DNA of 64,000 nt from Takakia lepidozioides (lineage: Eukaryota > Streptophyta > Takakiopsida > Takakiales > Takakiaceae), in assembly GCA_030704615.1 (NCBI GenBank), contig CM060732.1, positions 1,364,001 through 1,428,000 on the forward strand. Reading direction: 5' to 3'. A program made the position numbers and the translations under genes. Position 1 is the stretch's first letter; each line of letters opens with the position of its first letter. Of the stretch, positions 22,989-33,013 are shown piece by piece. The notes under the pieces were generated by a model. It was given only the letters and a program-made list of their open reading frames with translations, ran no database searches and had not been told where the DNA came from.

Positions 22989-24231
22989 TCAAAACTCCTA
23001 AGAAAATGAAAGGACGAGTGCCAATGTCGTAATTACCTTCTTCCCTTCACTCCGAAGGTCCAATGTGTTGATGCACGTCCACTTCTTCTTCAGAATTGGG
23101 ATGGCGCTCCTGCGGGTCCACTTCGCAATTCCTGTCTGCGTGTTTTTGCCTCTGCTCGCCAGGACAACCACACAGCCTCTGTCGTCCAACACCATGTGGG
23201 CGAGCCCGAATCCTTTCTTCCAAAAGTCCTCGGAGTACCTGTTCCAAGATGACAAAGCTTGCAGTCCTTCCACTGGCTCTCAGTTCGGAATATCCAAGAT
23301 GATCATATCGCAAGACCACTCGGTGGCATTTCCGCCCCTCCTGCAATCCTTGTCTGCACACACCCTCTCAAAGAACGAGAGCATCTTCAGAAACCCAGGG
23401 GTGTCGGAAGGCTCTTCGGCAGCCGCCTTCTTCAGTGCTCTGCCCTTCAGACCCTCCATGGTCTTCATGTATGCCAACTTGGCTACCTGTCCATCCAAAG
23501 CCGCCAAGAAACTCTCATTTACACACTGGACTACTGTATCGGGATCCACTTTCGGCCTCTTCATTTCCACCGGCTCGAAAGGGTGCCCCCCCGGGGGATT
23601 GAAGAGTGCCTTCTTTGCCGAGCCTGTTCTCGTCCCTCTCGTGACAACGGTGGGCACAGGAGATTTCGGCTGCGTTTCGGGGGGTGGGCTGGTTGCAAAG
23701 TCTCCATCGGAGTCCTCTTCGTCACCCTCTTCCTGCACTGTCTATTTCTGCTTTGTTGTTTTCTTGGGTGTCACAACTGCTGCTCCTTGCTGGCAAGTCC
23801 TCTTCTTCGACCCCTTTTGTTGAGCCTGCATAGCTGCACCCACCGTCTTCTGTGCCATCTCAGCTGCCTTTCTGGATTGTTCCAGAGCAGCAGCTTCATT
23901 TGCCGACTCTGGCCCAGCAGGGACACGTCTTTCCTTTCTCTTCTCTTCTGCTTTCGCGTGCAGATCTTTCTCAGACTCGTCAACAATTCCGCCAGACATG
24001 TCCTGGTACCACGGGCATCCAACGAGATGCGCGGCATGCCATTGTTTCTGCATCTCGGGTATGTAGACACAGCTTGGGCCCGCCACGGTCCAAGCCATGA
24101 AGAATAGGGGCTCTTGAGCCAGGGCCCCTGTCTGAAGAAGCACGTATTTCATATACCTGCAGGGCAGTCAGCATGCGTGAGCAAAAGTTGAGAGCAACGT
24201 ACTTGCAGAGTGCAACCGAAAACATAAAATG

Positions 24232-24252
24232 CGAATGCGGTGCCGCATTTCC
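24232..24252. repeat. Palindrome inside intron 6 of copy A
   Basis: GAATGCGGTGCCGCATTTCC lies in the intron at 24157-24302. Copies B and C have palindrome arrays of a different dialect in the corresponding intron. Confidence 0.8.
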
Positions 24253-25427
24253 CAGACAAACCTCATAACTAGGCTTCGCATAGAATGATAGCTGGGCTTC
24301 ACCTGTAAACAATTCGCATTGCAGCTTTTCCCGCTCCCTCCTGATGTGTAAACTCCACGCTCCTTCTTGCTGTCTGCAGCTCCCTGACGAAGAGATTGTC
24401 TTTGTACGCACATCTGAAACGTGTCACGTAGTCTTCCAGTGTCTGTGTTCCATCCCATTTGACGTACAAGCCGAACAAATTTGTATGCATTACGACTTGC
24501 TCCTTCGCATTCGTCATTACCTGTGATTCCCACATGCATTGTCACGTAGCAGTTCAGGGAATTCATTTCAGAAAAGCAAATCTGGGGAAGTACCTTGAAT
24601 TACCTGGAACCACCAAGTCATGCGGTTGAGCCACACATCCACTGCAGGGTCGGAAACTTTGAGTGGAAAAGACCACATTGTCCTTATACTCTCCGATGCA
24701 TTCCAGTTGATAGCCACCGTGTCTGCCATTTCCGATCCAATGTCAGGAGCAGGTTGAAGAGTGGCTATTGCTAGAAAGGAACTTCAGTGCATTGAAACCT
24801 CACCTTCTCTTTCGCCTCAACACATGCCGTTGAGAGGTGATGCAGTTTCTCCAACTGCATGGCCCGAGAATAGTGTTTTGCAATCTCGGGGATGAAGTCC
24901 TTTCCAAGTGCCAGATCTGCAATGGCCACCAGCTTCACAAGCTTTGACTTGTATTTCGTTCTGAACTTGACCCCGGCTTCCTTCAAGTGCTCAGTCAATG
25001 ACTGCAACGTTTTGACCTGCCCCTCACTTTCCATGAAGAAGCGTTTGGCATGGGCCAAATCCAGCTTGATGTTTGACTGCGAACAAAAACATGCAGAAGC
25101 GTTACATTCGATTCATGTGGAAAGATTACTGAAAATTGGGGAAGGATGAGCAGAGGGAAATGGGAGGACGACTTACTTCGTATATCACCTCCACCATTCC
25201 ATCCATAGTGAGACGATACCATGTCCGGTCAGTTTTTGCCACGACTTTCTTAATGAGCTCGGGCTCCAGCATTTCCGCAAACATGTGCGGATTAGTGAGA
25301 CCAGTTTTCCTCACCCTGTACAGCATATGTGCCATGTGGGTATGCACGTACGCATTTTCAGTGACCCTACAAGGCACACTCTCCAGTTCAGTCCACGGAA
25401 GCACGGAAACAAAACAGATTGGAAACC

Positions 25428-25447
25428 GAAATGCGGCACCGCATTTC
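25428..25447. repeat. Palindrome inside intron 2 of copy A
   Basis: A perfect 20-bp palindrome with GGCACC core lies in the short intron 25367-25478. Confidence 0.8.
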
Positions 25448-26671
25448 AAACGTGCTTGGGAGGGTATGAGTATCTTACGAGTTGAGGTCCGCCATGGCAT
25501 TCTGGAGCGGAGGAGTCTGCCGCCTTCACCTTGAGGATGACACACTCCACCATGTAATGCCAGCCAATGTGCTTGGAATGGTTCTGCTTGATGTACTCCA
25601 CCAGGCAAGAAGTCGGTGATTCCCGTCCCACACAAAGAACATTTTACCCGACATATGGCCGAAGTCTGGATCACCCTTCAGCGTTGCCTCGAATTTGTCG
25701 TTGCGAGTGTGCCAGTGGGTATCCCAGGTTGACAATTCATCCGCAGTGGGTCCACGAGATTCGCCGTCCTCATTCTCAAGGGAAATGTAGAAGGCTGGTG
25801 AACCTAGACGGTACCCTTCTCGAAATGCGAACTTGAGCTTATCCACATCTCCGGGAAGTGCCTGCCTGACGATGGGAAGGGAGACCATGCAACAGAGTGG
25901 GATTCGAAGAGTCCGCTGGAATACCCTGTTGCCCAGAACTCTACCAATGCTACTGTGTGTCTCCTCCAACATTGTATCCGCTGCACTTTGGAATTCCTCC
26001 GGAGACATTTCTGCAGGTGGCGGTAGGGGCTGAGCAGCTGGAGCATCCGCATTCAAGTCTCCTAGCATACAGTCTAAGAATTGCAGAAGAAAAATGAGGG
26101 GGGTTTCGGTGCTCGATCAGCTGCGCAAATCCCGATAGCACGGAGCTCTCACTGGTGGCTGGGTTGCCTGCGTGGCCTGCTGCTGCGAGATGGCAATCTC
26201 CTCCTGTAGACGCATCTGCTTCCTCCCCTTCGGCATTGGCCTACGTCCGAAGTACAATTTTTGGAGCTTGCGACGATGTCTCTTCTCTGGTGCACGGACT
26301 CCCTCCCTCTCAGGTTCGAGCATAAGAAGAACAGAGATAGGGAAAATGGGCGAAGAGTGCAGATGGAAAGGGCGCGAGAGGGGTGACTGAGTAGACACGA
26401 CAAAAGAAGATGAAACGGCGGTGATACACCACTTGGGTTCGAAAGGCTTGGACGAAAGTGTCTCCTCGTGGACTATGCGTCATTACAAAATTTGAATCGT
26501 CAAGGGTACGCCTGCCGTCCGAAAAACAAACATCATTATCCAACGGTCAGGCCGCGCCGCCTCCTGCAACTTCAGTCAGATAGAGTGGAGACATGTGCCG
26601 TAATTCCGTTGGTCCACGTGTTCACATATCATGGCATTTCCGTCCTAGCGTCTGATGAGTTAGAGTGAAAA

Positions 26672-27868
26672 AGCAAATGCGGCGCCGCATTTCCGTTAAG
26701 TACCAGCCCGAAGCTACACATACCGTACTTGTTGGACGAAAATGCGGCACCGCATTTCAGTTCCACCTTCACATACCTTAGTTGTTGAACGGAAATGCGG
26801 TGCCGCATTTCAGTTCCCGTGGTTCATGACTTTCAATCAGAACGGAAATGCGGTACCGCATTTCCGTTCCACCTTAATACCTTAGTTGTTGAACGGAAAT
26901 GTCGTGCCGCATTTCCGTTCTGGAGAGTATGAAGGTCTTATCCGGACGGAAATACGGTGCCGCATTTCCGTCCCACAGCTCCATGCCTCACATGCAAAAC
27001 GGAAATGCGGCGCCGCATTTCCGTTCTGGAATGTCGGAAGGTGCACCTCCGACGGAAATGCGGTACCGCATTTCAGTTCCGATGGTTCACAATTTTCAGT
27101 CAGAACGGAAATGCGGTGCCGCATTTCCGTTCTGGAATGTCGGAAGGTGCGACTCGGATGGAAATGCGGTGCCGCATTTCAGTTCCGATGGTTCACGATT
27201 TTCAGTCAGAACGGAAATGCGGTGCCGCATTTCCGTTCTGGAATGTCGGAAGGTGCGACTCGGACGGAAATGCGGTGCCGCATTTCAGTTCCGATGGTTC
27301 ACGGTTTTTAGTCAGAACGGATATGCGGTACCGCATTTCCGTTCAGGAGAGTATGAAGGTCTCAACCAGACGGAAATGTTGTGCCGCATTTCCGTTCTGG
27401 AATGTCGGAAGGTGCGACTCGGACGGAAATGCGGTGCCGCATTTCAATTCCCGTGGTTCATGATTTCAATCAGAACGGAAATGCGGTACCGCATTTCCGT
27501 TCCACCTTCACATACCTTAGTTGTTGAACGGAAATGCCGTGTCGCATTTCCGTCCCACAGCTCCATGCCTCACATACAAAACGAAAATGGGGCGCCGCAT
27601 TTCCGTTCTGGAATGTCAGAAGGTGTGACTCGGACAAAAATGTTGTGCCGCATTTCAGTTCCAGTGGTTCATGATTTTCAATCAGAACGGAAAAGCGGTA
27701 CCGCATTTCCGTTCCACTGTCACATACCGTACTTGTTGGATGGAAATGCGGCACTGCATTTCCGTTCTGGAGAGTATAAAGGTTTCCCCCGGATGGAAAC
27801 TCGGTGCCGGTTTTCCGTCACACTAGTGCATGACTAAGATGCAAAACGGAAATGCGGCGCCGTATTTC
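26672..27868. repeat. Palindrome array IV, about 53-bp period, 23 units
   Basis: About 23 palindromes of the AAATGCGGYRCCGCATTT type are spaced at about 53 bp (for example near 26737, 26790, 26843, 27001, 27054, 27106, 27160, 27211, 27265, 27319). Fillers recur in sets (TCTGGAATGTCGGAAGGTGCGACTC, TTCCGATGGTTCACGATTTTCAGTCAGAAC as written in parts), giving a higher-order unit of two palindromes, about 105 bp. The core is almost always GGYRCC. It begins about 350 bp upstream of the copy A start codon. A 312-codon open frame (26899-27837) and two others exist only because the repeat lacks stops. Confidence 0.88.
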
Positions 27869-27981
27869 CATCCAAGGAGGTCCCGGTGGTGCGAAACAAC
27901 GGCAGACGGCATGGTTTCTGTGTCCATCTCTCCTCCCTGCTCTCTCAAGACCTGGTTCTCCACTCGCAGTGCTTCCTCCCG

Positions 27982-28025
27982 AGGAGGTTAGCTATTTCAT
28001 GAGCATGAGCGGCATGAGCGGAGTA
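27982..28025 (+). repeat. CATGAGC-type terminal motif, copy 3
   Basis: TTAGCTATTTCATGAGC followed by ATGAGCGGCATGAGCGG. It lies just after array IV and faces the inverted copy at 37997-38033 across the 10-kb block that holds ParB-methyltransferase copy B. Confidence 0.5.
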
Positions 28026-28214
28026 GTAAGACAATCGGTTTTCAAGAGCAGAAGTACAAATTCCACAAATGAAAAACATTAAAAAAAATTATTTTAATGG
28101 GATGTGTCAGAAAAAACAAAAAATAACAAAAAATAACCAATATAATATTCGTTGTTTGAAGTAGAAATTGTAGTTTTGAGAGCCGTGCTCATGATATTTC
28201 GTTTTCCGCTCATG

Positions 28215-28560
28215 CGAATTCCGAGCGACATCTGCAAAAATGGTGTCGAATTTCGCGGTAATAGGTTCCGCAAGCAGAAAAATCGGCGACGTATTGCGCG
28301 GTAATAGGTGACTCTGGCGAAAAATGGTGCCGAATTTTGCGGTTATAGGTCCCAACTTCACTGAAGTGTAAGCCCAAAATTTGGAAATGTGGCGCCGAAT
28401 TTCGGTACATGGTTCCGGGCATTGCACAAATGTTGGGCAGTTCTGGGCCATGTAACTGGAAATTCGGTGCCAAAACATCGTCTCCAGACAATGTTGGAAC
28501 TTAGCCAGTTTTTGGCCCGAAAAAAGGAAATTCGGCGTCATTTTTCCATAAATGGCCCCC
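28215..28560. repeat. Palindrome array V, decayed GGAAATTCGGCGCC dialect
   Basis: Six or so weak units carry cores GGTGTC, GGCGAC, GGTGCC, GGCGCC, GGTGCC and GGCGTC with arms of AAAAAT and GAATTTC type, at 60-90 bp spacing. Divergence is higher than in arrays III and IV, so this looks older. Confidence 0.6.
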
Positions 28561-28768
28561 TCAACTGCAACTGTTGGAACTCAGTTTTCTGGAAGCTTTG
28601 CAAATTTTTCCTGCCGCCATCTTTGAATTGATTTTGTTTCGACATTGAATTGCCACTGGACTTCAACGGATATCCAATAGTCCCTAGTGTTTAAAAGACA
28701 TCACTTTAATATTGTCTGTCTCATTCCAGGAGTTTTGGGGTGCAATTCATTACACTGCAAAACAAAGT

Positions 28769-29152
28769 CTAATGCATAAAAATGCAATTGCAAATATCCA
28801 TATGGTGGATTCCCTGGACATTCGGTGAACAAACGTGGGACACCGACTCCAGCAATGCCTCCATTTCCTTCTCATCGAGAGGAACTCTGTCGGAGCCGTC
28901 TTCCGACATAATTCTGGCCAATGCCATCTTATGGGCAGCCTGCAGCTGTATCTGTTTGGGTTTGGCACCAGGTCTCAACCTAACCTCCTCCTGAACAAGC
29001 TGCTTTGCCACGTGGGCAGCCTCCCGCGAGTTCCCCCTCGCCAATTTGTGACAATGGGAACCAACGTGTATGCAAGCTCGTGTGAGGTCAGGGAAACGGT
29101 GCAACACATAGAACTGCTCGGCATTACAAACAGATATGCAATGTGTGGACAT
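28769..29152 (-). pseudogene. N-terminal fragment of a MULE-like transposase
   Basis: A 127-codon open frame reads ACIHVGSHCHKLARGNSRE, then RPGAKPKQIQLQAAHKMAL and IMSEDGSDRVPLDEKEMEAL. The last block is nearly identical to the minus-strand fragment at 12699-12923, so the two are relics of one family. The CIHVGSHCH part resembles the zinc-binding (WRKY/FLYWCH-like) head of Mutator-like transposases. It breaks off at SPNVQ, where copy 12.1-12.9 kb continues into the catalytic region. Confidence 0.45.
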
Positions 29153-29399
29153 GACTGGAGGCAGCTAACAAGACATGGGAGGCCAAGCTCATAGGAGTCA
29201 ATACACGAGATCCCAAGCTCAAGTTCACAAGTTGCAAGACGGCGACTAACGATGGGGCAACTCTTGCACCCGGCCTCTTGATCTATCGAGTTTGAGTGTA
29301 GTAGGGACAGTGGTGGAGGACTTAATGAGGCTATGGTAACTATCACATCTTGTGGTTACCTGAACTTAGAGGGACCTAAGCACCAGCTAGGGGGGCGAT

Positions 29400-31014
29400 T
29401 GTGTGGACTAGTGACTGCCATAGTGGGCAGCATAGTGGCAGCCTAGTGACTGACTAGTTGTAGCCTAGTGGTTGAACTAGTGGTATACTAGTGTGTGGTG
29501 TGCACACGTGTTGTGTGGTTTTGGATAGCGATGTAGTTGTGTAGCGATATGTATGCGCACGACAGCTGTCAAGTTATTTTACCACTAGTGTGAAACTAGC
29601 TAGGAAATAGCTAGCTTTTACATATTGACATTTGGAGTGTCAATCCAGGGGTCAAGGCAGATTTAGGCCCTGGAGTGGTTATCTTCACGGCAAATGCGAG
29701 AGGCTCATCTTTCTTGAGTTGAGCCTCACCGCGCCTAGCTATGGCGCCGTAGTGTGGATTCCCCATGGCATGGGGTGCACTTGGCTTGACTTGTATTTGA
29801 GTGATGAGGTTATATATGCATGAGTTTATGCTTCAGATTTGTGAGCTCGTGCTTGTATTCTTCTTCTTTATCATTGTGTGGACTAGTGATTGCCATAGTG
29901 GGCAGCATAGTGGCAGCCTAGTGACTGACTAGTTGTAGCCTAGTGGTTGGACTAGTGGTATACTAGTGTGTGGTGTGCACACGTGTTGTGTGGTTTTAGA
30001 TAGCGATGTAGTTGTGTAGCGATATGTATGCGCACGACAGCTGTCAAGTTATTTTACCACTAGTGTGAAACTAGCTAGGAAATAGCTAGCTTTTACATAT
30101 TGACATTTGGAGTGTCAATCCAGGGGTCAAGGCAGATTTAGGCCCTGGAGTGGTTATCTTCACGGCAAGCGCGGGAGGCTCATCTTTCTTGAGTTGAGCC
30201 TCACCGCGCCTAGCTATGGCGCCATAGTGAGGATTCCCCATGGTGTGGGGTGCACTTGGCTTGACTTGTATTTGAGTGATGAGGTTATATATGCATGAGT
30301 TTATGCTTCAGATTTGTGAGCTCGTGCTTGTATTCTTCTTCTTTATCATTGTGTGGACTAGTGATTGCCATAGTGGGCAGCATAGTGGCAGCCTAGTGAC
30401 TGACTAGTTGTAGCCTAGTGGTTGGACTAGTGGTATACTAGTGTGTGGTGTGCACATGTGTTGTGTGGTTTTGGACAGCGATGTAGTTGTGTAGCGATAT
30501 GTATGCGCACGACAGCTGTCAAGTTATTTTACCACTAGTGTGAAACTAGCTAGGAAATAGCTAGCTTTTACATATTGACATTTGGAGTGTCAATCCAGGG
30601 GTCAAGGCAGATTTAGGCCCTGGAGTGGTTATCTTCACGGCAAGCGCGGGAGGCTCATCTTTCTTGAGTTGAGCCTCACCGCGCCTAGCTATGGCGCCGT
30701 AGTGAGGATTCCCCATGGCGTGGGGTGCACTTGGCTTGACTTGTATTTGAGTGATGAGGTTATATATGCATGAGTTTATGCTTCAGATTTGTGAGCTCGT
30801 GCTTGTATTCTTCTTCTTTATCATTGTGTGGACGAGTGACTGCCATAGTGGGCAGCATAGTGGCAGCCTAGTGACTGACTAGTTGTAGCCTAGTGGTTGG
30901 ACTAGTGGCTCGACTAGTGGTGGACTAGTGGTATACTAGTGTGTGGTGTGCACATGTGTTGTGTGGTTTTGGACAACGATGTAGTTGTGTAGCGATATGT
31001 ATGTGCACGACACA
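29400..31014 (+). repeat. Tandem array of 475-bp units, LTR-like
   Basis: Three complete 475-bp units (starting TGTGTGGACTAGTG at 29400, 29875 and 30350) and a partial fourth (30825-31014) are nearly identical. Each has an internal hairpin-forming stretch (AGGCTCATCTTTCTTG / TTGAGCCT), a G-box-like CACGTG in most units and an identical 63-codon frame that I take as chance. The order of blocks matches 42218-42605, a single divergent copy ending GCACGACA. Read from TGTCAAGTT to CACGACA each unit looks like an LTR (TG...CA). The last unit carries a 22-bp internal expansion. Confidence 0.8.
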
Positions 31015-31329
31015 ATCATTACGGCGTCTGACAAGAAGCGTGGGGGGGGCGAGCGTGCAAGCACCTTCCCCTTGGACAGAGGGAACTGATAGAGGTGGCA
31101 TTCCAGTGGGTCTGATTACAAGATTGAGTGCCAGACCCTCGCTCCCAAAAGTCAACATACAACAAAATGCAACATTGCGCAAAAAGTGGAACTTTGGTTC
31201 AAATGAGACATTTTTATTAATAATGAACTGTGACAAGTATGCATGCCCTCACAAGCCGAGGGAAGCCAAAAGTATGCATTCCATCCATGCTCAGGTAAGT
31301 TGGGAATTTTTTCTCGTGTTGCACTATCC

Positions 31330-31896
31330 TCACCAAGAAGCTGGAACCTCCATTGGCCTCTCAACAAGCTCATGACTGACAGGGTGTCGATAGGTGAAGA
31401 CAATGGATGCAGCCCGTTCTGCTTTGGTGTAGTGGACAACGGTGTCATGTCCTTCGATATATGCACCATCATAAATCGAGATCTTTGATGTGGAGAGACT
31501 GTGTCCATAGGACTCATCCTCGTAGCTTATGAGAATGTCCCCATACACGGTTTGCGATGGAATCCTCTCTGGCATGTACGTACACCCGATGCAATCCTCG
31601 TAGGCCCACTGGCAGCACCTCCAATGATGTAGGAAGGCCGTGCGGCTTTTGGGGATGTTCCATGTAGGTGGATACTGCAGATCAACGATTCGTAGGCTCC
31701 AAAGCCGCGCAAGCCCGTCCCCGCGAGGCTGATCGTGGAAGCCAGGAAGGTACTCAAGAGCGGACAGGTGCACCCTCCTCTGCTGAGAGTGGTCTATCCA
31801 ATCCTGCAGGTATATGAAAATATCCCCTCACTTGGGCGAGAAGTCCCACGGGGTGCGATGCTTGTTTGGGCAGTTAATGGGATCCCGGCACGCCAT
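31330..31896 (-). pseudogene. GDI-family gene, copy 4, one nonsense codon
   Basis: Read on the minus strand from ATG 31896, it gives MACRDPINCPNKH...DFSPK, then a TGA, then GDIFIYLQDW, LEYLPGFHD, WSLRIVDLQYP, CQWAYEDCIGCTY, YGDILISYEDES, ISIYDGAYIEGHDTVVHY and HELVERPMEVPASW. The reading frame is otherwise continuous at 189 codons. The TGA stands where copy 3 has the serine of ESGDI. The leader upstream of the start is strongly pyrimidine-rich, as in the other copies, and palindrome array VI lies about 250 bp beyond it. Confidence 0.6.
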
Positions 31897-32147
31897 CGAG
31901 GACTACTGAAAGGGCTGCCAGGAAGCAGAGAGGGTGCGCAGGGAAGGGGGAGTGCGGGGAAGATGAGGAGCTCGGAGCGAGGAAGTGTTGTTGTTGTCTC
32001 GGTTTGAAACGCGTGGGTCACGAGCGAAGGTCGGGCAAGTGGCAAAGGAAAAGAGCACCATTTAATATAACCGTACCCAGGAATGAGGCGCAGAATTTAC
32101 TTCGACACGACGTCCAATCGGAGGGTGACGGCCCCACGTGCCTGCTA

Positions 32148-32880
32148 GAGAAGATCCCCCGGATGGAAAAACGGCGCCGAATTTCCATCCGAGGGCGCAC
32201 GGATGAAGTCGTCTCGGGGGGAGAGGCTGACACCTGGCCGACAGAGAAGATCCCCCAGATGGAAAAACGGCGCCGAATTTCCATCCGAGGGCGCACGGAT
32301 GAAGTCGTCTTGGGGGGAGAGGCTGACACCTGACCGACAGAGAAGATCCCCCGGATGGAAAAACGGCGCCGAATTTCCATCCACAGACGCCCGTATCGGC
32401 CCTGCATCAACATTTTTTAGTCGTTGCATCAAGTTTTTCGCGTTTTTTTGTCTGGTTACACACTAAACTTGGAGTTTTTTTTGTTTTTTTTGTTTTTTTT
32501 CTGCAGGCCACTTTTGGCACGTTATTCCCACCATTCTCGTCCGCTAAAGACAAATTCGGTGCCTGTTTTCCATCGATGAGGTGGACCGAATTACCTGCAG
32601 GATGGAAATTCGGCGCCGGCTTTCCATCCGCCGTGCTCCGTCTTTCTTGCAGGATGAAAATTCGGTGTTGATTTTCCATCCGGCCGCGGTTCCGCTTACC
32701 TGCTAAATGGAAATTCGGCGCCGGTTTTCCATCCGGCCGCGGTTCCGCTTACCTGCTAAATGGAAATTCGGCGCCGGTTTCCCATCCGGCTGCGCTCCGA
32801 ATTACCTTCAGGATGGAAATTCGGCGCCGGTTTTCCATCTTGCGTCTCCTGGATGAAAACGGCTCGGGCGGAGGGAGGGC
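32148..32880. repeat. Palindrome array VI, GGATGGAAATTCGGCGCC dialect
   Basis: Three near-identical units (cores near 32173, 32266 and 32359) are spaced at about 93 bp with the filler GGATGAAGTCGTC also seen in array II. They are followed from 32560 by five or six units with cores GGCGCC or GGTGTT and right arms of GGTTTTCCATCC type at about 60 bp spacing. The second part recurs inverted at 58075-58260 upstream of copy C, so it belongs to the 5' flank of the copy B/C lineage. Confidence 0.8.
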
Positions 32881-33013
32881 CACGTTGCGTCCTACTTCAT
32901 CCGCTGGATAGAAATTCAACTGCGTTTGTGGCCGACTGTGATGCTTGGATGAAGTTTCATTCGAGGCATGTACGCATGCATACTGCGGGAGATTTTTTCT
33001 TTTGCTGGGACTT

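Larger units (their letters stand above)
21850..26323 (-). pseudogene. ParB-like / DNA methyltransferase-like gene, copy A, ten exons
   Basis: Minus-strand exons as I read them: 1, 26323-26153; 2, 26073-25479; 3, 25366-25177; 4, 25076-24804; 5, 24722-24604; 6, 24520-24303; 7, 24156-23037; 8, 22941-22677; 9, 22574-22379; 10, 22273-21850, all with GT-AG ends. Exon 1 has RRKLQKLYFGRRP. Exon 2 has a ParB/sulfiredoxin-like segment ending FFVWDGNHRLLAW. The end of exon 7 has CDMIILDIPN followed by a VLDDRGCVVVLAS strand. Exon 8 ends VLDLVCGTG and exon 9 continues ASMWAGRFSDRHLFAYEED: motif IV before motif I, the order of permuted N4/N6 amino-methyltransferases. A ParB domain joined to such an enzyme is a known phage and bacterial architecture. 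Damage: two frameshifts in exon 2 after DGNHRLLAW, a TAG at 23742-23744 and a TGA right after DIPN (23280-23282). DIPN replaces the usual (D/N)PP(Y/F). Palindromes lie in introns 2, 6 and 7. Confidence 0.6.

Noticed and set aside
26899-27837. 312-codon open frame, with other long frames overlapping it
   Set aside because: It lies entirely in palindrome array IV. Three plus-strand frames are open at once and encode the same repeated peptide words, which is what a stop-free repeat gives.
26672-27868. CRISPR-like look: about 22-bp palindromic repeats with about 31-bp spacers
   Set aside because: The 'spacers' recur in sets, repeat cores vary, there are no cas genes, and the surroundings are eukaryotic.
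29632-30773. Three identical 63-codon frames
   Set aside because: They repeat because the 475-bp unit repeats; no homologue or motif, and the divergent copy at 42218 does not preserve the frame.
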